Origin: Cololabis saira
Lineage: Eukaryota; Chordata; Actinopteri; Beloniformes; Belonidae
DNA length: 64,000 nucleotides
Assembly: GCF_033807715.1 (NCBI RefSeq)
Contig: NC_084597.1
Span: forward strand, 5,036,166 to 5,100,165
Direction: 5' to 3'
The position numbers and the translations under genes are program-made. The notes under the pieces are model-generated. The model was not told where the DNA came from. It saw only the letters and a list, made by a program, of their open reading frames with translations, and ran no database searches. Below, in pieces: positions 25,032-36,521 of this stretch (position 1 is its first letter; every line of letters begins with the position of its first letter).

Positions 25032-25490
25032 CACCCCCTACCCAGAGAAAATAACAGGACTACATTTCATCCCAAAACCAATGGTAAATTCTGAAAAATG
25101 TCTGCTTTGGATAAAGCTAAGTATGTGGAACGGCCACACCTTCCACCGTGCTATCAGCTACAATAATCTACATGGTACCTGAAGTGTTCCTTTTTATTTA
25201 TATCTAGTTGCTGTTGATTTTCCTTGGTACAATAATTATAAATAAAGTGATGTAAAACCCCCGTTTTTTACAATGGAAGTGGACGGGAGGGATGACAATT
25301 TAGTCCGACCTAGCAACGGGGGCGGGGCTTGACAAAGGGTCAATTATCGGATGGAAGTTTATTTCACATGTGATTTCTTCATGTTAGCTACTGTCCATTC
25401 TGTAGAGACAAAATTGTGCAGCTGATTAGGTCAGTGTGTAGTTCTCAGGAAACCTTGAAAGTGTATCATCAAAGATATGTGGGTGCTCAG
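25032..25490 (+). repeat. Left arm of inverted duplication
   Basis: Reverse-complement match to 27464-27906, over 90% identical by eye, with shared landmarks GTCCACTTCCATTGTAAAAA, GCCCCGCCCCCGTTGCTAGG and GCTGATAGCACGGTGG. The duplication continues into the left half of the family 1 element at 25491. Confidence 0.9.
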
Positions 25491-26040
<550 letters not shown>

Positions 26041-26048
26041 GTGCTCAG

Positions 26049-26913
26049 GTTCGGGTGCTCAACAACCTTGAGAATACTGTTTGAGTCTGTAGTCTGCAAA
26101 GTCTAACAAAGAAAAAAAGATGAGGAAGATGCAGTTGGAGAAGTTAATCCGTATAAAAGTTACGAGTACACGGTCACACTATGCATCTCCTAAATTGCAT
26201 TAGAATATATATTTGTATTAACAACAGTTGTCAAAGTGCAGTCATTGTTCCTTTCCCCGAGCTAAAACTCTCCTGAGGACGTTTGTGCTGGCGGTACAAA
26301 CACATCAATGTTTATTGTGAATAATGTTTGCATACAGCTGAGGCATCTTAAACACTCCTTTCTCGGGGAGATGAAAACAGTATTAAAGTTGAATTGTTTA
26401 ATACACATATTCAGACATATGTCCACTGACTAAAAAGCAGCTGAAGGCAATCTGCTCCCGTTCAAAGCACATGTCAAATCCAACATGCTGGTTACGATGG
26501 AATACGACTGAATATTGTTCCACAACAAAATCAGCGCTCCATGAAGATCAGTTTCATATGGAGCCTTAATAACATTCTGAAATGTGTTTTCTCCATTTCA
26601 TCCGCCGCAGCTCGCACAGCGTGTTTAACCTGCAGGAGTCCAATAACAGTCAAACAATTGTTTGTATTTCTCTTTGATGAAAGAAGCAATTGGGTTTCTA
26701 ATGAGGAGCTTTGCATTAGAGTGTGCACAGATACGTGACGTCATCAGAGACTGATTATTATATGTCCTGCTGGCTGTCCTGGTGTTTGCATACTGTTATC
26801 CTCCCTTATTAGTAATCACATGATGACAAATGACACAATTAATCAAGAAAGACTTTCCAGAAGCTCTGAACATAGACACTATTTTGTTTTGTGGATACTG
26901 AATATATGGCTGT
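26049..26913. other. Unannotated spacer
   Basis: Unique sequence between the two family 1 copies. No exon, element end or array. Confidence 0.5.
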
Positions 26914-27463
26914 TAGGGATGGGCGGTATGGACTAAAGAATGTATCACGATCATTTCTGGCATTTATCCCGATAACGATAAAAATGACGATTAAAAAAAT
27001 ACCAATTCACCTCCATCTTTGTAACTATAAATCTATCACCACATTCAGTCTTTGGAGCCAAAACACTGCTCTAAAAGATACTAAATAATACTAAACTTCA
27101 TCAATGGGAATTTATCTTCCTTCCTTCCTTCCTTCCTTCCTTCCTTCCTTCCTTCCTTCCTTCCTTCCTTCCTTCCTTCCTTCCTTCCTTCCTTCCTTCC
27201 TTCCTTCCTTCCTTCCTTCCTTCCTTCCTTCCTTCCTTCCTTCCTTCCTTCCTTCCTTCCTTCCTTCCTTCCTTCCTTCCTTCCTTCCTTCCTTCCTTCC
27301 TTCACGTACGTTGTGCGTGGATTTAACACAGAACCGTAAATCAGATTTACAAAAAAAAACGTCATCAACGGGAATTTATTGTTTTTACCGCGAGATACAA
27401 ATTCTTACCGTGTGGAATTTTTTTGACAGTAAATCGTGAACGGTAAAATATCACCCATTCCTA
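26914..27463 (+). mobile_element. Family 1 element, chimeric by inverted duplication
   Basis: The left end is TAGGGATGGGCGGTATGG and the right end ATCACCCATTCCTA. The right flank CTGAGCAC is the complement of the GTGCTCAG target of the 25491 copy, while the left flank ATGGCTGT is unrelated. The right half plus flank duplicates the 25491 element's outer half in inverse orientation; the switch lies in the array. Confidence 0.88.
27114..27303. repeat. Pure (CTTC)n array
   Basis: About 47 TTCC units, ending at CACGTACGTTGTGCGTGG, the foldback apex in reverse orientation. Confidence 0.95.
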
Positions 27464-27906
27464 CTGAGCACCCACATATCTTTGATGATACACTTTCAAG
27501 GTTTCCTGAGAACTACACACTGACCTAATCAGCTGCACATTTGTTTCTCTACAGAATGGGCAGTAGCTAACATGAAGAAATCACATGTGAAATAAACTTC
27601 CATCCGATAATTGACCCTTTGTCAAGCCCCGCCCCCGTTGCTAGGTGGGACTAAACTGTCATCCCTCCCGTCCACTTCCATTGTAAAAACAGGGTTTTAC
27701 ATCACTTTATTTATAATTATTGTACCAAGGAAAATCAACAGCAACTAGATATAAATAAAAAGGAGCATTTCAGGTACCATGTAGATTATTGTAGCTGATA
27801 GCACGGTGGAAGGTGTGGCCGTCCACATACTTACCACTACATTTTTCATAATTTACCGTTGGTTTTGGGATGAAATGTATTCCTGTTATTTTCTCTGGGT
27901 AGGGGT
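27464..27906 (-). repeat. Right arm of inverted duplication
   Basis: Partner of 25032-25490. Similarity stops at GGGTAGGGG, where the palindromic element at 27909 begins. Confidence 0.9.
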
Positions 27907-27908
27907 GT

Positions 27909-28221
27909 GTGTAACAAATAAATCAGTTTGTAAACAAGACCTCTGAACCCATGACGTCATCTCTGTGCGCGCACTCTGTCCTCCGTTCAGTGAGCTCTTC
28001 AGCCGTATACTCCGGCTCAAAACGGTAAGGACGTCCATCATATTCAAAGTCGTCGTCCACAACCTCAGAATTTGACAAATATTCAGACATGTTTCAAATA
28101 ACTATCAGTAAACTAACAGTAGCGAACTCCAGCTGTACACAGAGCTGTGTCTGGGACGCGCGCACAGAGATGACGTCATGAGTTCAGAGGTCTTGTTTAC
28201 AAACTGATTTATTTGTTACAC
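27909..28221 (-). mobile_element. Palindromic element with 64-bp arms
   Basis: GTGTAACAAATAAATCAG through TCTGTGCGCGC (27909-27972) is repeated inverted at 28158-28221 with a single visible mismatch. Such near-identity implies a young element or ongoing arm correction. The loop carries the start of a reading frame on the minus strand. No clear target duplication is seen. Confidence 0.8.
27923..28090 (-). CDS. 55-residue frame with YDGRPYRFEP motif
   Basis: ATG at 28090 (minus) opens an acidic peptide: MSEYLSNSEV, then DDDFEYDGRPYRFEPEYTAE, then ELTERRTE, before running into the left palindrome arm and a TGA. The codons up to RRTE look genuinely coding, while the last ~16 are arm sequence and may be spliced out or artefactual. 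The PYRFEPE motif recalls the start of fish proteins that share the P2X7 C-terminal domain; this is from memory and tentative. A related YDGPQPYNYQP motif is at 6298. No catalytic residues; function unknown. It may be an exon captured by, or native to, the palindromic element. Confidence 0.45.
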   Translation of the reverse strand: MSEYLSNSEVVDDDFEYDGRPYRFEPEYTAEELTERRTECAHRDDVMGSEVLFTN

Positions 28222-28497
28222 AGACAGCCCCGGATGTAGACAACAGGTCCTGGAAGCAGATCTAGTGATTCATAAAAGAAATGAACGAGTTTCGCGGCAA
28301 TAATGTGTTATTTAGACGCTGCATCGTCTGTGTCCCGCTGTGCCCCGTTCACTACCGTTATATGGAGAAGCGGCTCGCAAAAAACCCCCTAATATCTTCC
28401 GAAGGACTCCAAATGACACCAAACTTTTCTGGGTGAGTATACGACCATAAGAAATGCCAGAAATAAGGTCCAGGTTGTAAAAAACAAAACTTTCCCT
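28222..28497 (-). other. Possible 5' part of the element encoding 27923-28090
   Basis: On the minus strand the sequence runs from a TTAA (28498-28501) through AAGGGAAAGTTTTG-type sequence toward the frame at 28090. Opening motifs like this are seen in TTAA-target elements, but no matching right end is found. Confidence 0.3.
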
Positions 28498-28501
28498 TTA
28501 A

Positions 28502-29047
28502 ATGAAGGAAATTGATTGGCAAAACAAAGTAAAGCACGTTTTAAATGAACCAAACTGCTTAGATGTGAAACTACAAACATACAACGCAGATATTAAATAA
28601 TTCTGTAGTCTTCAGCTTGTGTTGCAAGTGAACAACACTGTTAATTTTTGTTACCTAAACTTTGTTGCTGTGCATGTTCTGCCAGCAATGCAGTCAAGCG
28701 CACTACTGGGGGAGGGAGAACGTCCATCCGGCTATGATGAACTGTGGCAGCAGTGCATCTGTTAATACCAGATGTTTCTGGGGAGACTACCAGGTGAAAA
28801 ATGAAGTGGGTGTTGGCAATGATCCTCCAAGCTCCATCACAGGGACTCTGCACAAAATCAATCTCACTGACTCCTGTAAAGTTAGTTCTTTCAATCGCAA
28901 TATGAGGTCATTAGCTTGGGCCGTACTCCCATGAAGCATGAATTAGATTTGACTGAGTTGGTGCGTAGTACATGTAGCTCGGTCAGCCATTCACTTTGTT
29001 CAAGTGTTCCCAACCAGTCGACATGGGCTAGGAATTTGTGTGACGAC
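28502..29047. other. Unannotated spacer
   Basis: Open frames of 60-90 codons on both strands near 28640-28930 overlap, lack domains and show no codon bias. No splice-flanked exon. Confidence 0.45.
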
Positions 29048-29632
<585 letters not shown>

Positions 29633-29640
29633 GTCCACAG

Positions 29641-29905
29641 CAACTTTTCACAGGACTTTCCTGCAGGTAGCAGTCTACGAAAAGAAAAGAAAAAAGAGCT
29701 GAAAACAACGCTTCAAAGAAAACAGGATCTATTCACCAAAACCGACGAAGAAGGCCAATGCAGCAACAGAGGCTTCATTTAAAGTGGCGCACATCTTAAC
29801 AAAGCACAAAAAGCCGTTCACTGATGGTGGGATTGAGAAAGAGGCATGACTGCAGTGGCTGAAACGCTGTTCAAGGACCATAAAAGTAAGACAGAAATTT
29901 TGACT
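29641..29905 (+). pseudogene. hAT transposase piece, GTF2IRD2-like
   Basis: Across two frames the plus strand reads LRKEKKKELKTTLQRKQDLF, then KKANAATEASFKVAHILTKH and KKPFTDGGI, then AMTAVAETLFKDHKSKTEIL. This order matches the region after the zinc finger in the GTF2IRD2/ZBED5/FAM200-like hAT proteins. Two single-base frameshifts (near 29745 and 29850) break it. The catalytic domain is absent; a CGGCTCTTT-type hAT end follows directly, suggesting remains of one larger element. Confidence 0.7.
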
Positions 29906-30762
29906 GCAACCCACGGCTCTAGAGCCGCATGCGGCTCTTTAGCGCCGCCCTAGTGGCTCCTGGAGCTTTTTCAAAAATGCTTGACCTTTTTTTCTTCTTT
30001 TGTTTTTCTTTCTTTTTTTCTTTTTTCTTCTCTTTTTCCTTTTCCTTTTTTTCCTTCTTTTTTTCTTCCTTTTTCCTTTCCTTTTTAAACTCGACATTTC
30101 ATATTTTTTCTCAACATTTTGACTTTTTTCTCAACATTTCGACTTTTTTCTCGAAGTGCATAATGAAAAAACAAATCTTCCCCCAGTTATAACTAATATA
30201 GAAAGATGCAGCCATTCTAAGGCTGATACAAGACTTTTCATTTTTTGCGGCTCCAGACATATTCTAGAGCCGCATGCAGCTCTTTAGCGCCGCCCTAGTG
30301 GCTCCCTGGAGCTTTTTCAAAAATGTTTGACATTTTTTTCTTTTTTTTCTCTTCTTTTTTTTCCTTTTTTCTCTTTTTCTTCTTTTTTTTCTTTTTTCCT
30401 TTTTTTCTTCTTTTTTCTTCTTTTTTTCTTCCCTTTTCCATTCCTTTACATTTCGACTTTTTTCCTCGACATTTCGACTTTTTTCACAAAATTTTTACTA
30501 TTTTCTCGACATTTTGACTTTTTTCTCGAAATTGTACTTCAACATTAATCTCGACATTTCGACTTTTTTTTCTTCAAAATTTTGACTTTTTTCTCGAAGT
30601 GCATAATGAAAAAAAAAATCTTCCCAGAGCTAATACAGATACATGCAGCATGTGTTGCCTTCATTCTAAGGCTTATACAAGACTTTTCATTTTTTGCGGC
30701 TCCAGACATATTAGTTTTTTGTCCAATATGGCTCTTTCAACATTCTGGGTTGCCGACCCCTG
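29906..30762 (+). mobile_element. hAT-type GCCGCATGCGGCTC element, tandem dimer
   Basis: Two successive copies (about 29906-30265 and 30265-30762), each starting TAGAGCCGCATGCGGCTCTT or GCATGCAGCTCTT and ending GCGGCTCCAGACATATT. Only the right copy keeps the outer end GGGTTGCCGACCCCTG. Interiors are pyrimidine-rich, with CGACATTTCGACTTTTTTCT minisatellite units. Single copies lie at 34400-34992 and 57006-57544. Confidence 0.8.
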
Positions 30763-31468
30763 GACTAATGCAACCAACCAAGCATTGACAACACAACTTT
30801 GGATCAAAAACAACAACAAAGAGTCATTATCTGGGGTTTGATGTCAACAAAGTATTCCTCCTTCTGCAAATCGAGAAGACAGCCTGAATTCTGGCAGCAG
30901 AATATACATTTTTGTAATAAATGTACAAATATACAATAGCCATCAAGTTATCAGATACAGAAAAACACATTCAATACTTTTCTTTTCTACAGCCTGGACT
31001 TCAGGCATGCAGTTTTTATAATAGAAGACTATGATTTCACTTTTTCCTGCTGACTTTAGCAACAATTTCCCTGAAGATGAGATCCTCTGGCTCATAGCGT
31101 GGGCCTATGTTGCTCTACAGTGCATTTAATTGATTCAGTATAAATAATGGTTTCAGAGATACCTCAGTTATCCATGTGAATTAAAACACCCCACACCATT
31201 TTAGATACCGACTTCTGAACCGTGAACTGATAAAAAGTCTAATGGCCCCTCTCTTGTATTAATATGAGACAAGTGGTAGTGTCCACAGTACACCTTATAA
31301 TTCTCTCAGGCTGGTAATTATCCCTCCTCCATAAATATAGTTGATAAAGTAAAATACATTTACTTCAAATCATGTAAAAAAAAAAACTGTGTAATTTCTT
31401 CTCTTCTGGCTTCATGGTGTGCATGAGTGCTTATCAGTAATAATATCTAATATTATTACAGTTCTAAA
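30763..31468. other. Unannotated spacer
   Basis: No element end, exon or array recognised between the hAT dimer and the family D element. Confidence 0.5.
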
Positions 31469-31493
31469 TTAAAGGAGCATGAGGCTCCTTTTA

Positions 31494-32342
31494 CAGCTTG
31501 TCCTAACTGCATGCGAGCGTCCGACTATCGCGTTGCACTGCGTGGAATCGGACGCGCTCTGTCCACACTGAACACGTTATCGGCCCCACGTTCTACCACG
31601 TTCTTTTGATTGACAGCTGAGACTCGCCTTTTAAAAGGCTGATTTATGGTTCCGCGTTACACCAACGCAGACCTTACGGCGTAGGGTACGCGGCGCACTC
31701 ACCCAACGGTGTGCGTCGCCGCGTACCCTACGCCGTCGATTTTACACGGAACCATAAATCAGCCTTTATTCACCCGCCCGTGCGCTCCTGAAAGAAACTC
31801 CTAAAATTACTCCTAAAAGAGCAAAGAGACAAGTAAAAGATGGTGATTACTTGTAATCTTCCTACGTTTGTACTTTCTAAACAGAAAACAAGCTTATTAT
31901 TCGGTGGAATAAGTGGGGAAAAAAAACGAACGGTGACGCAATCAAACAGCGAACAGCGTGGAGTGACCGGCATGTTCGTGGTGTTAAACGCAGCAAACAT
32001 GTCAGCATGTCAGATCATTACTGGGATGTGGGGAAAAAGCAGAGGACACGAGAAATCCGGCACAAATTAAGCCCTAATAAGATTAAGATAAGATTCTTAT
32101 TATATCTTATTATCTTATCAGAACCTTCCAGCTCCCTGGCGATCTCCACTTTATTGAGGTTCTTGTATTGAAATGACTGTTTCCTACAGCGCTTTCAACT
32201 TTTTATTTCAACTTTCAACCGGCTTTCAACGCGAGCGACAGGAAGAAAATAGAACCAGGGCGTGCGACAAAAGTCCAGCTCAAAACGAGCTCGCAACCAG
32301 TATAGACAGTGCAATAAAAAATAATGCAGTGTGGACACGGTG
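31494..32342 (+). mobile_element. Family H element nested in family D (TTA target)
   Basis: Bounded by TTA (31491-31493 and 32343-32345) at the point where the uninterrupted family D copy reads CTTTTAAGAAATGAG. Ends CAGCTTGTCCTAACTGCAT and, complemented, CACCGTGTCCACACTGCAT are inverted repeats. The TTA target fits PIF/Harbinger. It holds a foldback at 31635-31767. No transposase. Confidence 0.75.
31635..31767. mobile_element. Foldback element nested in family H
   Basis: AAGGCTGATTTATGGTTCCG and CCATAAATCAGCCTT arms, TTA on both flanks, same host position as at 6438-6581. Third level of nesting here. Confidence 0.85.
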
Positions 32343-32659
32343 TTAAGAAATGAGACTCTCTAGCGCCACCCTTCACCACGACGGCCGTCGGGGGTACTGC
32401 AGCCAACAGTGAAGCCGGCACGGGAGAACGCACATGCAGCGTCATGTGACGTCACATCCGCAGGACAGCGCGGGAAATTCGGGTCACCATTGCAGCACAT
32501 TTTGCAGCACACAGCCTGTTCAAGGCAACGGAGAGATAAACTAGAGGAATCATTCTTTTGGGTTTGGAACGCTTCATCTGACATTATTACTAGAAAACTT
32601 AAAACGTTTACGAATTCTTTTCATAAATCCTGCCTCAATCCTGCCTCATGCTCATTTAA

Positions 32660-33491
32660 TAATTCTTTTAAAAAATGTTTATATTGTCACATTAACTTAA
32701 TTGGGTTAACTTTCATTCATAATACTACAAATATGTACTAAATGAGCCAATCGTGACAAAATTAAGAAAATACTAAATCTGTCAGAAGTTGAAGTTTTCG
32801 AGTTCGACTTCAAAGTTGCTTCCTGCAGACAGGAAATGTCTGTAACATTTCTGCTGTATTGACACATGTTTTTCATGCCAATTGCAAGTTTGTACTCCAA
32901 AGCAGGTCTAACAGCCATACTCGATCAATATTGGAGGAGCAAAGCCCTTGTTTATAGATCCATGACTTCTGATGGACTTGGCCTCCTCTCCACATTCTGA
33001 TCAGTCTGTCTGTCTGTCTGTCTGCTGCCAACGTGACCGGGAAGCTGGAGTTTATGCTGCCTTTTATTTATAGCCAAGACGTACCAGAAAACAGCTCAGC
33101 TCGAATTATATTTGGTGGTAGAATATCTGACAAAGTTGCATAAGAAAAGAAGTAAACTATTATTATCTAGTAAAGGTAATTTTAGCTGCAGTGTGTATTT
33201 ACACTGAACTTCCTGCTTATAATTTGAAGTAATTTGATATTTGCAAAGTGTTAAATTGATGCAACTTCACTTGACATTAGGTAGGTGAGTGTGTACATCA
33301 ATTTAAAATTGTAAGTCGTAAATGTTCTAAAATGCAGGAATTGCTTCTTTTTTTGTAATAAATGTGAAAATTCTCATACAAATTTTTCTAGTGTTCCCAG
33401 ATGTTGCGGATTAATTTTTTGAGTTTTAATTTATTGCAGTTGAATTTTTTGCAATCGAATATTTTAACCCTGAAAAACATTCAGATACATA
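32660..33491. other. Unannotated spacer with short (GTCT)n
   Basis: A small GTCT run at about 33001-33024. No exon or element end recognised. Confidence 0.5.
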
Positions 33492-33499
33492 ATTTCAAT

Positions 33500-33969
33500 T
33501 AGGGATGGGCGGTATGGACTAAAAAATGCATCACGATAATTTCTAGCTTTTATCCCGATAACGATAAAAATGACGATAAAAAAAATACCAATTCAACTCC
33601 ACCTTTTAACTATAAATCTATCACCACATTCAGTCTTTGGAGCCAAAACACTGCTCTTAAAGATACTAAATACTACTAAACTATACCAATTAAATTGAAT
33701 TGATAAAAAACAATTAAATTAGTACACCTGTACTGAAAAATGTCTCTTTCTTTCTTTCTCTCTCTCTCTTTGTCTCTTTCTTTCTTTCTTTCTTGCTCAT
33801 TTCCTTCCTACACGTACGTTGTGTGTCGATTTAATGCAGAACCATAAATCAGCTTTACACAAAAACGTCATCAACGGGAAATTTTCGTTTTTACTGCGAG
33901 ATACAAATTCTTACCGTGGGGCATTTTTTTGACGGTAAATCGTCAACGGTAAAATATCACCCATTCCTA
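33500..33969 (+). mobile_element. Family 1 hAT-like element, shortest array
   Basis: Perfect target duplication ATTTCAAT at 33492-33499 and 33970-33977. Ends TAGGGATGGGCGGTATGG and ATCACCCATTCCTA. A reversed half-foldback follows the array (CACGTACGTTGTGTGTCG, 33808-33862). Confidence 0.93.
33747..33806. repeat. Short degenerate TTTC/TCTC array
   Basis: Only ~60 bases of TTTC and TC units, ending GCTCATTTCCTTCCTACACG at the foldback apex. It retains the GCTCATTTC motif found in the long arrays, so it is probably close to the ancestral state. Confidence 0.85.
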
Positions 33970-33977
33970 ATTTCAAT

Positions 33978-34391
33978 GCATACATATTCAGTGCTAGAAA
34001 TTCAATCACTTTTTTATTTCAAAATCTCATTACAGATTTACTTCCGTACAGTAGACTTTCATATTTCACGTCAAATACAATATTCGTGTCTGAATAATTA
34101 TTCATCATCTTTCAAATACATTTAGTGAATCTACCATCTTCATTTATATCATACATGTAGTATGATATTTGCTGTTGGTGGACCACATGTTCAGAACAAA
34201 GGAACCAAGAGCAAAGGCTGCTGGGGGATGTAGTTTCTTCTCATGTCTATTATGTTCCTACTGACACCCTCGTGCTCAGCAGTGCAAACAAACTAATGTT
34301 TGTTGTGTTGTGGAAAGCCTGTTGATTCATGAGGCCAGGTTGTTCAGGTTCCTCCACGTAGTTCCCATCTTCTTTATTATCCTCCTGGTGC
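33978..34391. other. Unannotated, possible host sequence
   Basis: No repeat recognised. It lies downstream, on the minus strand, of the candidate frame at 34993-35196. Confidence 0.4.
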
Positions 34392-34399
34392 ACCTAGGT

Positions 34400-34992
34400 C
34401 AGGGGTCAGCTCTTTAGCGCTGCCCTAGTGGCTCCCTGGAGCTTTTTCAAAAATGTTTGACTTTTTTTTCTTTTTTTCTTCTTTTTTTCCTCTTTTATTC
34501 TCTTTTTCTTTTATTTCCCTTTTATTCTTCTTTTTTTCTTCCCTTTTCCTTTCTATTTTAATTTCGACATTTCGACTTTTTTCATTAAATTTTGACTTTC
34601 CTTGACATTTCGACTTTTTTCTCGACATTTCGACTTTTTTCACGACATTTTTACTATTTCCTCGACATTTTGACTTTTTTCTCGACATTTTGACTTTTTT
34701 CTCGAAATTGTACTTCAACATTAATCTCGACATTTCGACTTTTTTTTTCAAAATTTCGACTTCTTTATCGACATTTTGACTTTTTTCTCGACATTTCAAC
34801 TTTTTTCTCGAAGTGCATAATGAAAAAAAAAAATCTTCCCCCAGTTATAACTAATATAGAAACATGCAGCATGTGTTGTCCTCATTCTAAGGCTGATACA
34901 AGACTTTTCATTTTTTGCGGCTCCAGACATATTTGTTTTTTGTGTTTTTGGTCCAATACGGCTCTTTCAACATTTTGGGTAGCCGACCCCTG
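34400..34992 (+). mobile_element. hAT-type GCCGCATGCGGCTC element, single copy
   Basis: Ends CAGGGGTC (then a deletion) and GGTAGCCGACCCCTG. Flanks ACCTAGGT (34392-34399) and TTCTAGGT (34993-35000) are an imperfect 8-bp duplication. The body has about ten CGACATTTTGACTTTTTTCT-like minisatellite units at 34563-34810. Confidence 0.85.
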
Positions 34993-35214
34993 TTCTAGGT
35001 CATCGTGCACATCAGCCCCATTAATAATGTGCTGATGTGGTTCATCGTGCTCTGTCTTTCCCTTCCTGTCCTGCTCAGCTCCTCCATTCTGAACTCCAAA
35101 TCCTCCATGTTGCTCCTTATTAGCTCCATTTAATAAGTACAGGAGAGTTCCCCCTCCCAGGGTGATGGTCCCTTGGTCCGTATTCCAATCTGACAACAGT
35201 TAAACCCTTAATAT
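34993..35214 (-). pseudogene. Candidate host coding segment truncated by hAT insertion
   Basis: Read on the minus strand from about 35214, after CTGTTGTCAG (acceptor-like), an open frame encodes TDQGTITLGGGTLLYLLNGA, NKEQHGGFGVQNGGAEQ and DEPHQHIINGADVHDDL. It has no ATG near its start, so an exon is more likely than a complete gene. The frame enters the hAT element at 34992; on the far side of the duplicated ACCTAGGT it would have ended within a few codons (GAPGG, then TAA). The insertion therefore replaced the last residues with about 36 element-encoded ones. The family is not recognised. It could be chance: the acceptor is weak. Confidence 0.35.
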
Positions 35215-35366
35215 TGTTCACCACCACCACACCTCTTCTCCACTCCTCGTTATTGCAGATAAAATGCTTTGGGAGACCTGGTCTTTGTAGTTTTATCTGG
35301 GGTTTCCAGGTGATGTTTAAAAGTCTCCTGAAGGTCGTATCTTATTGATAGCTCACGATGGTTTTT
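35215..35366. other. Unannotated
   Basis: Short sequence with no visible feature. Confidence 0.4.
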
Positions 35367-36225
35367 TCTAGGGATGCCTCCATACCATTTTTTTCACACC
35401 AAGTATGAATATTTTAATTTGTACTTGTCGATACTTCCACCACAAAATAACTACGCTAAAAATGCAATGAATTGGAAGACAGGTTTTATTTGCAACAGAT
35501 AAATTCAATAAAAATAGATCAAATGAGCAGCATAACTATTTTAAACTAAAAATAATCTTTCTGTGTAAATAAAAAGTCTCCACACTGGCACTGTCTTCAC
35601 ATTTAAGAAAATATCAAACATATAACATATCAATGAAACATCATATCGCGGCTCGATTGCGTTGAGAAGACGGTGAAATCCTTCGTCTTCTCCAACTGAC
35701 AGTGGCTGCTCATCCAGCGCTAGATAAGAGGTTAGAGCCTCCGTGTCTCTTGCTATTGTCTGACGCTTTTGCAGAACCTGAGCTAATGTTGGCTGTTGTG
35801 GTCTTGCAGTATTAGCAGTATTAGCATTAGCAAACTCCGTATACTCAGCTTTATGATGCATCTTGAGATGTTTTATCAAGTTGCTGGTACTAAACGTCAT
35901 ATTGTCCTTTCCTCCTCTCGACACCTTAGCAGCACGTAGCTTCAGTCTGTCTTGCTTCTGTCGTCGTCCCTTATTTTGAAATATGTCCAACTGCTGACGT
36001 CCCGCTTGAATTAATTGTCGCTATTTTGCCTGAAACGGCGCTGCCAGTCTCACTCATGGGTCTCACTCTCTTCTCATCACCACGCTGACTGCAGCTCAAC
36101 ATCTCCCCCTAGAGTCACTAATCAGTAACTACAACAACAATGAAGTGGTATCGGTGCGTGGTATCGGAGAACTTTTGCGAGTACGAGAATATGAGAGCCG
36201 TATCGATAGCAGTACCTAGTTTTTT
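35367..36225 (-). mobile_element. hAT element remnant with transposase piece
   Basis: The left edge TAGGGATGCCTCCATACC is an hAT-like terminus. The right edge is approximate (GTATCGATAGCAGTACCTAG); the two ends are only weakly complementary. It carries the minus-strand frame at 35541-35990. Confidence 0.5.
35541..35990 (-). pseudogene. hAT transposase N-terminal piece, ZBED-like
   Basis: A continuous minus frame of about 150 codons. VSRGGKDNMTFSTSNLIKHL then KMHHKAEY is the second half of a BED zinc finger, with the histidine ligands kept. The first half has lost its cysteine pair (basic residues instead). QQPTLAQVLQKRQTIA and LTSYLALDEQPLSVGEDEGF follow, typical of the linker ahead of the hAT catalytic domain, then RLLNAIEPRY. 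The catalytic domain itself is absent and the frame ends in unrelated sequence. There is no ATG at the start. Clearly transposon-derived and dead. Confidence 0.8.
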
Positions 36226-36303
36226 CAAACTGAGAATACTTCTACTGCAACAGCAGTTAGTCGCTGACTGATTTCTTTCTGACAAGATAAAAACCACAAC
36301 AAA

Positions 36304-36370
36304 TTCCACAGACCAGGGGTTTTCAATTCCGGTCTTCCAGTCCTGCATGTCTGAGATGGTTCAGACGCTG
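36304..36370. mobile_element. Short element end fragment
   Basis: CCAGGGGTTTTCAATTCCGG followed by CCTGCATGTCTGAGATG resembles the end of a common fish repeat. No partner end is visible. Confidence 0.35.
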
Positions 36371-36521
36371 TCGTACCTTTGCTTTAAAAAACGATGGATC
36401 TATACATGTCACAAGACAATGGCGAGAAAACTATGACTTTAGACACGACAGCCAGTTTACATGTCAGTTTACATGTCACTGGGCCTGAAGTCGAGAGTGG
36501 TTCGTCTGCTTTGTCTCTTAA

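Larger units (their letters stand above)
31473..32655 (-). mobile_element. Family D TTAA short element with nested element
   Basis: TTAA at 31469-31472 and 32656-32659; ends AGGAGCATGAGGCTCC and GCCTCATGCTCAT. Without the insertion at 31494-32342 the element is about 330 bp, like the copy at 49938-51631. No coding capacity. Confidence 0.8.
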
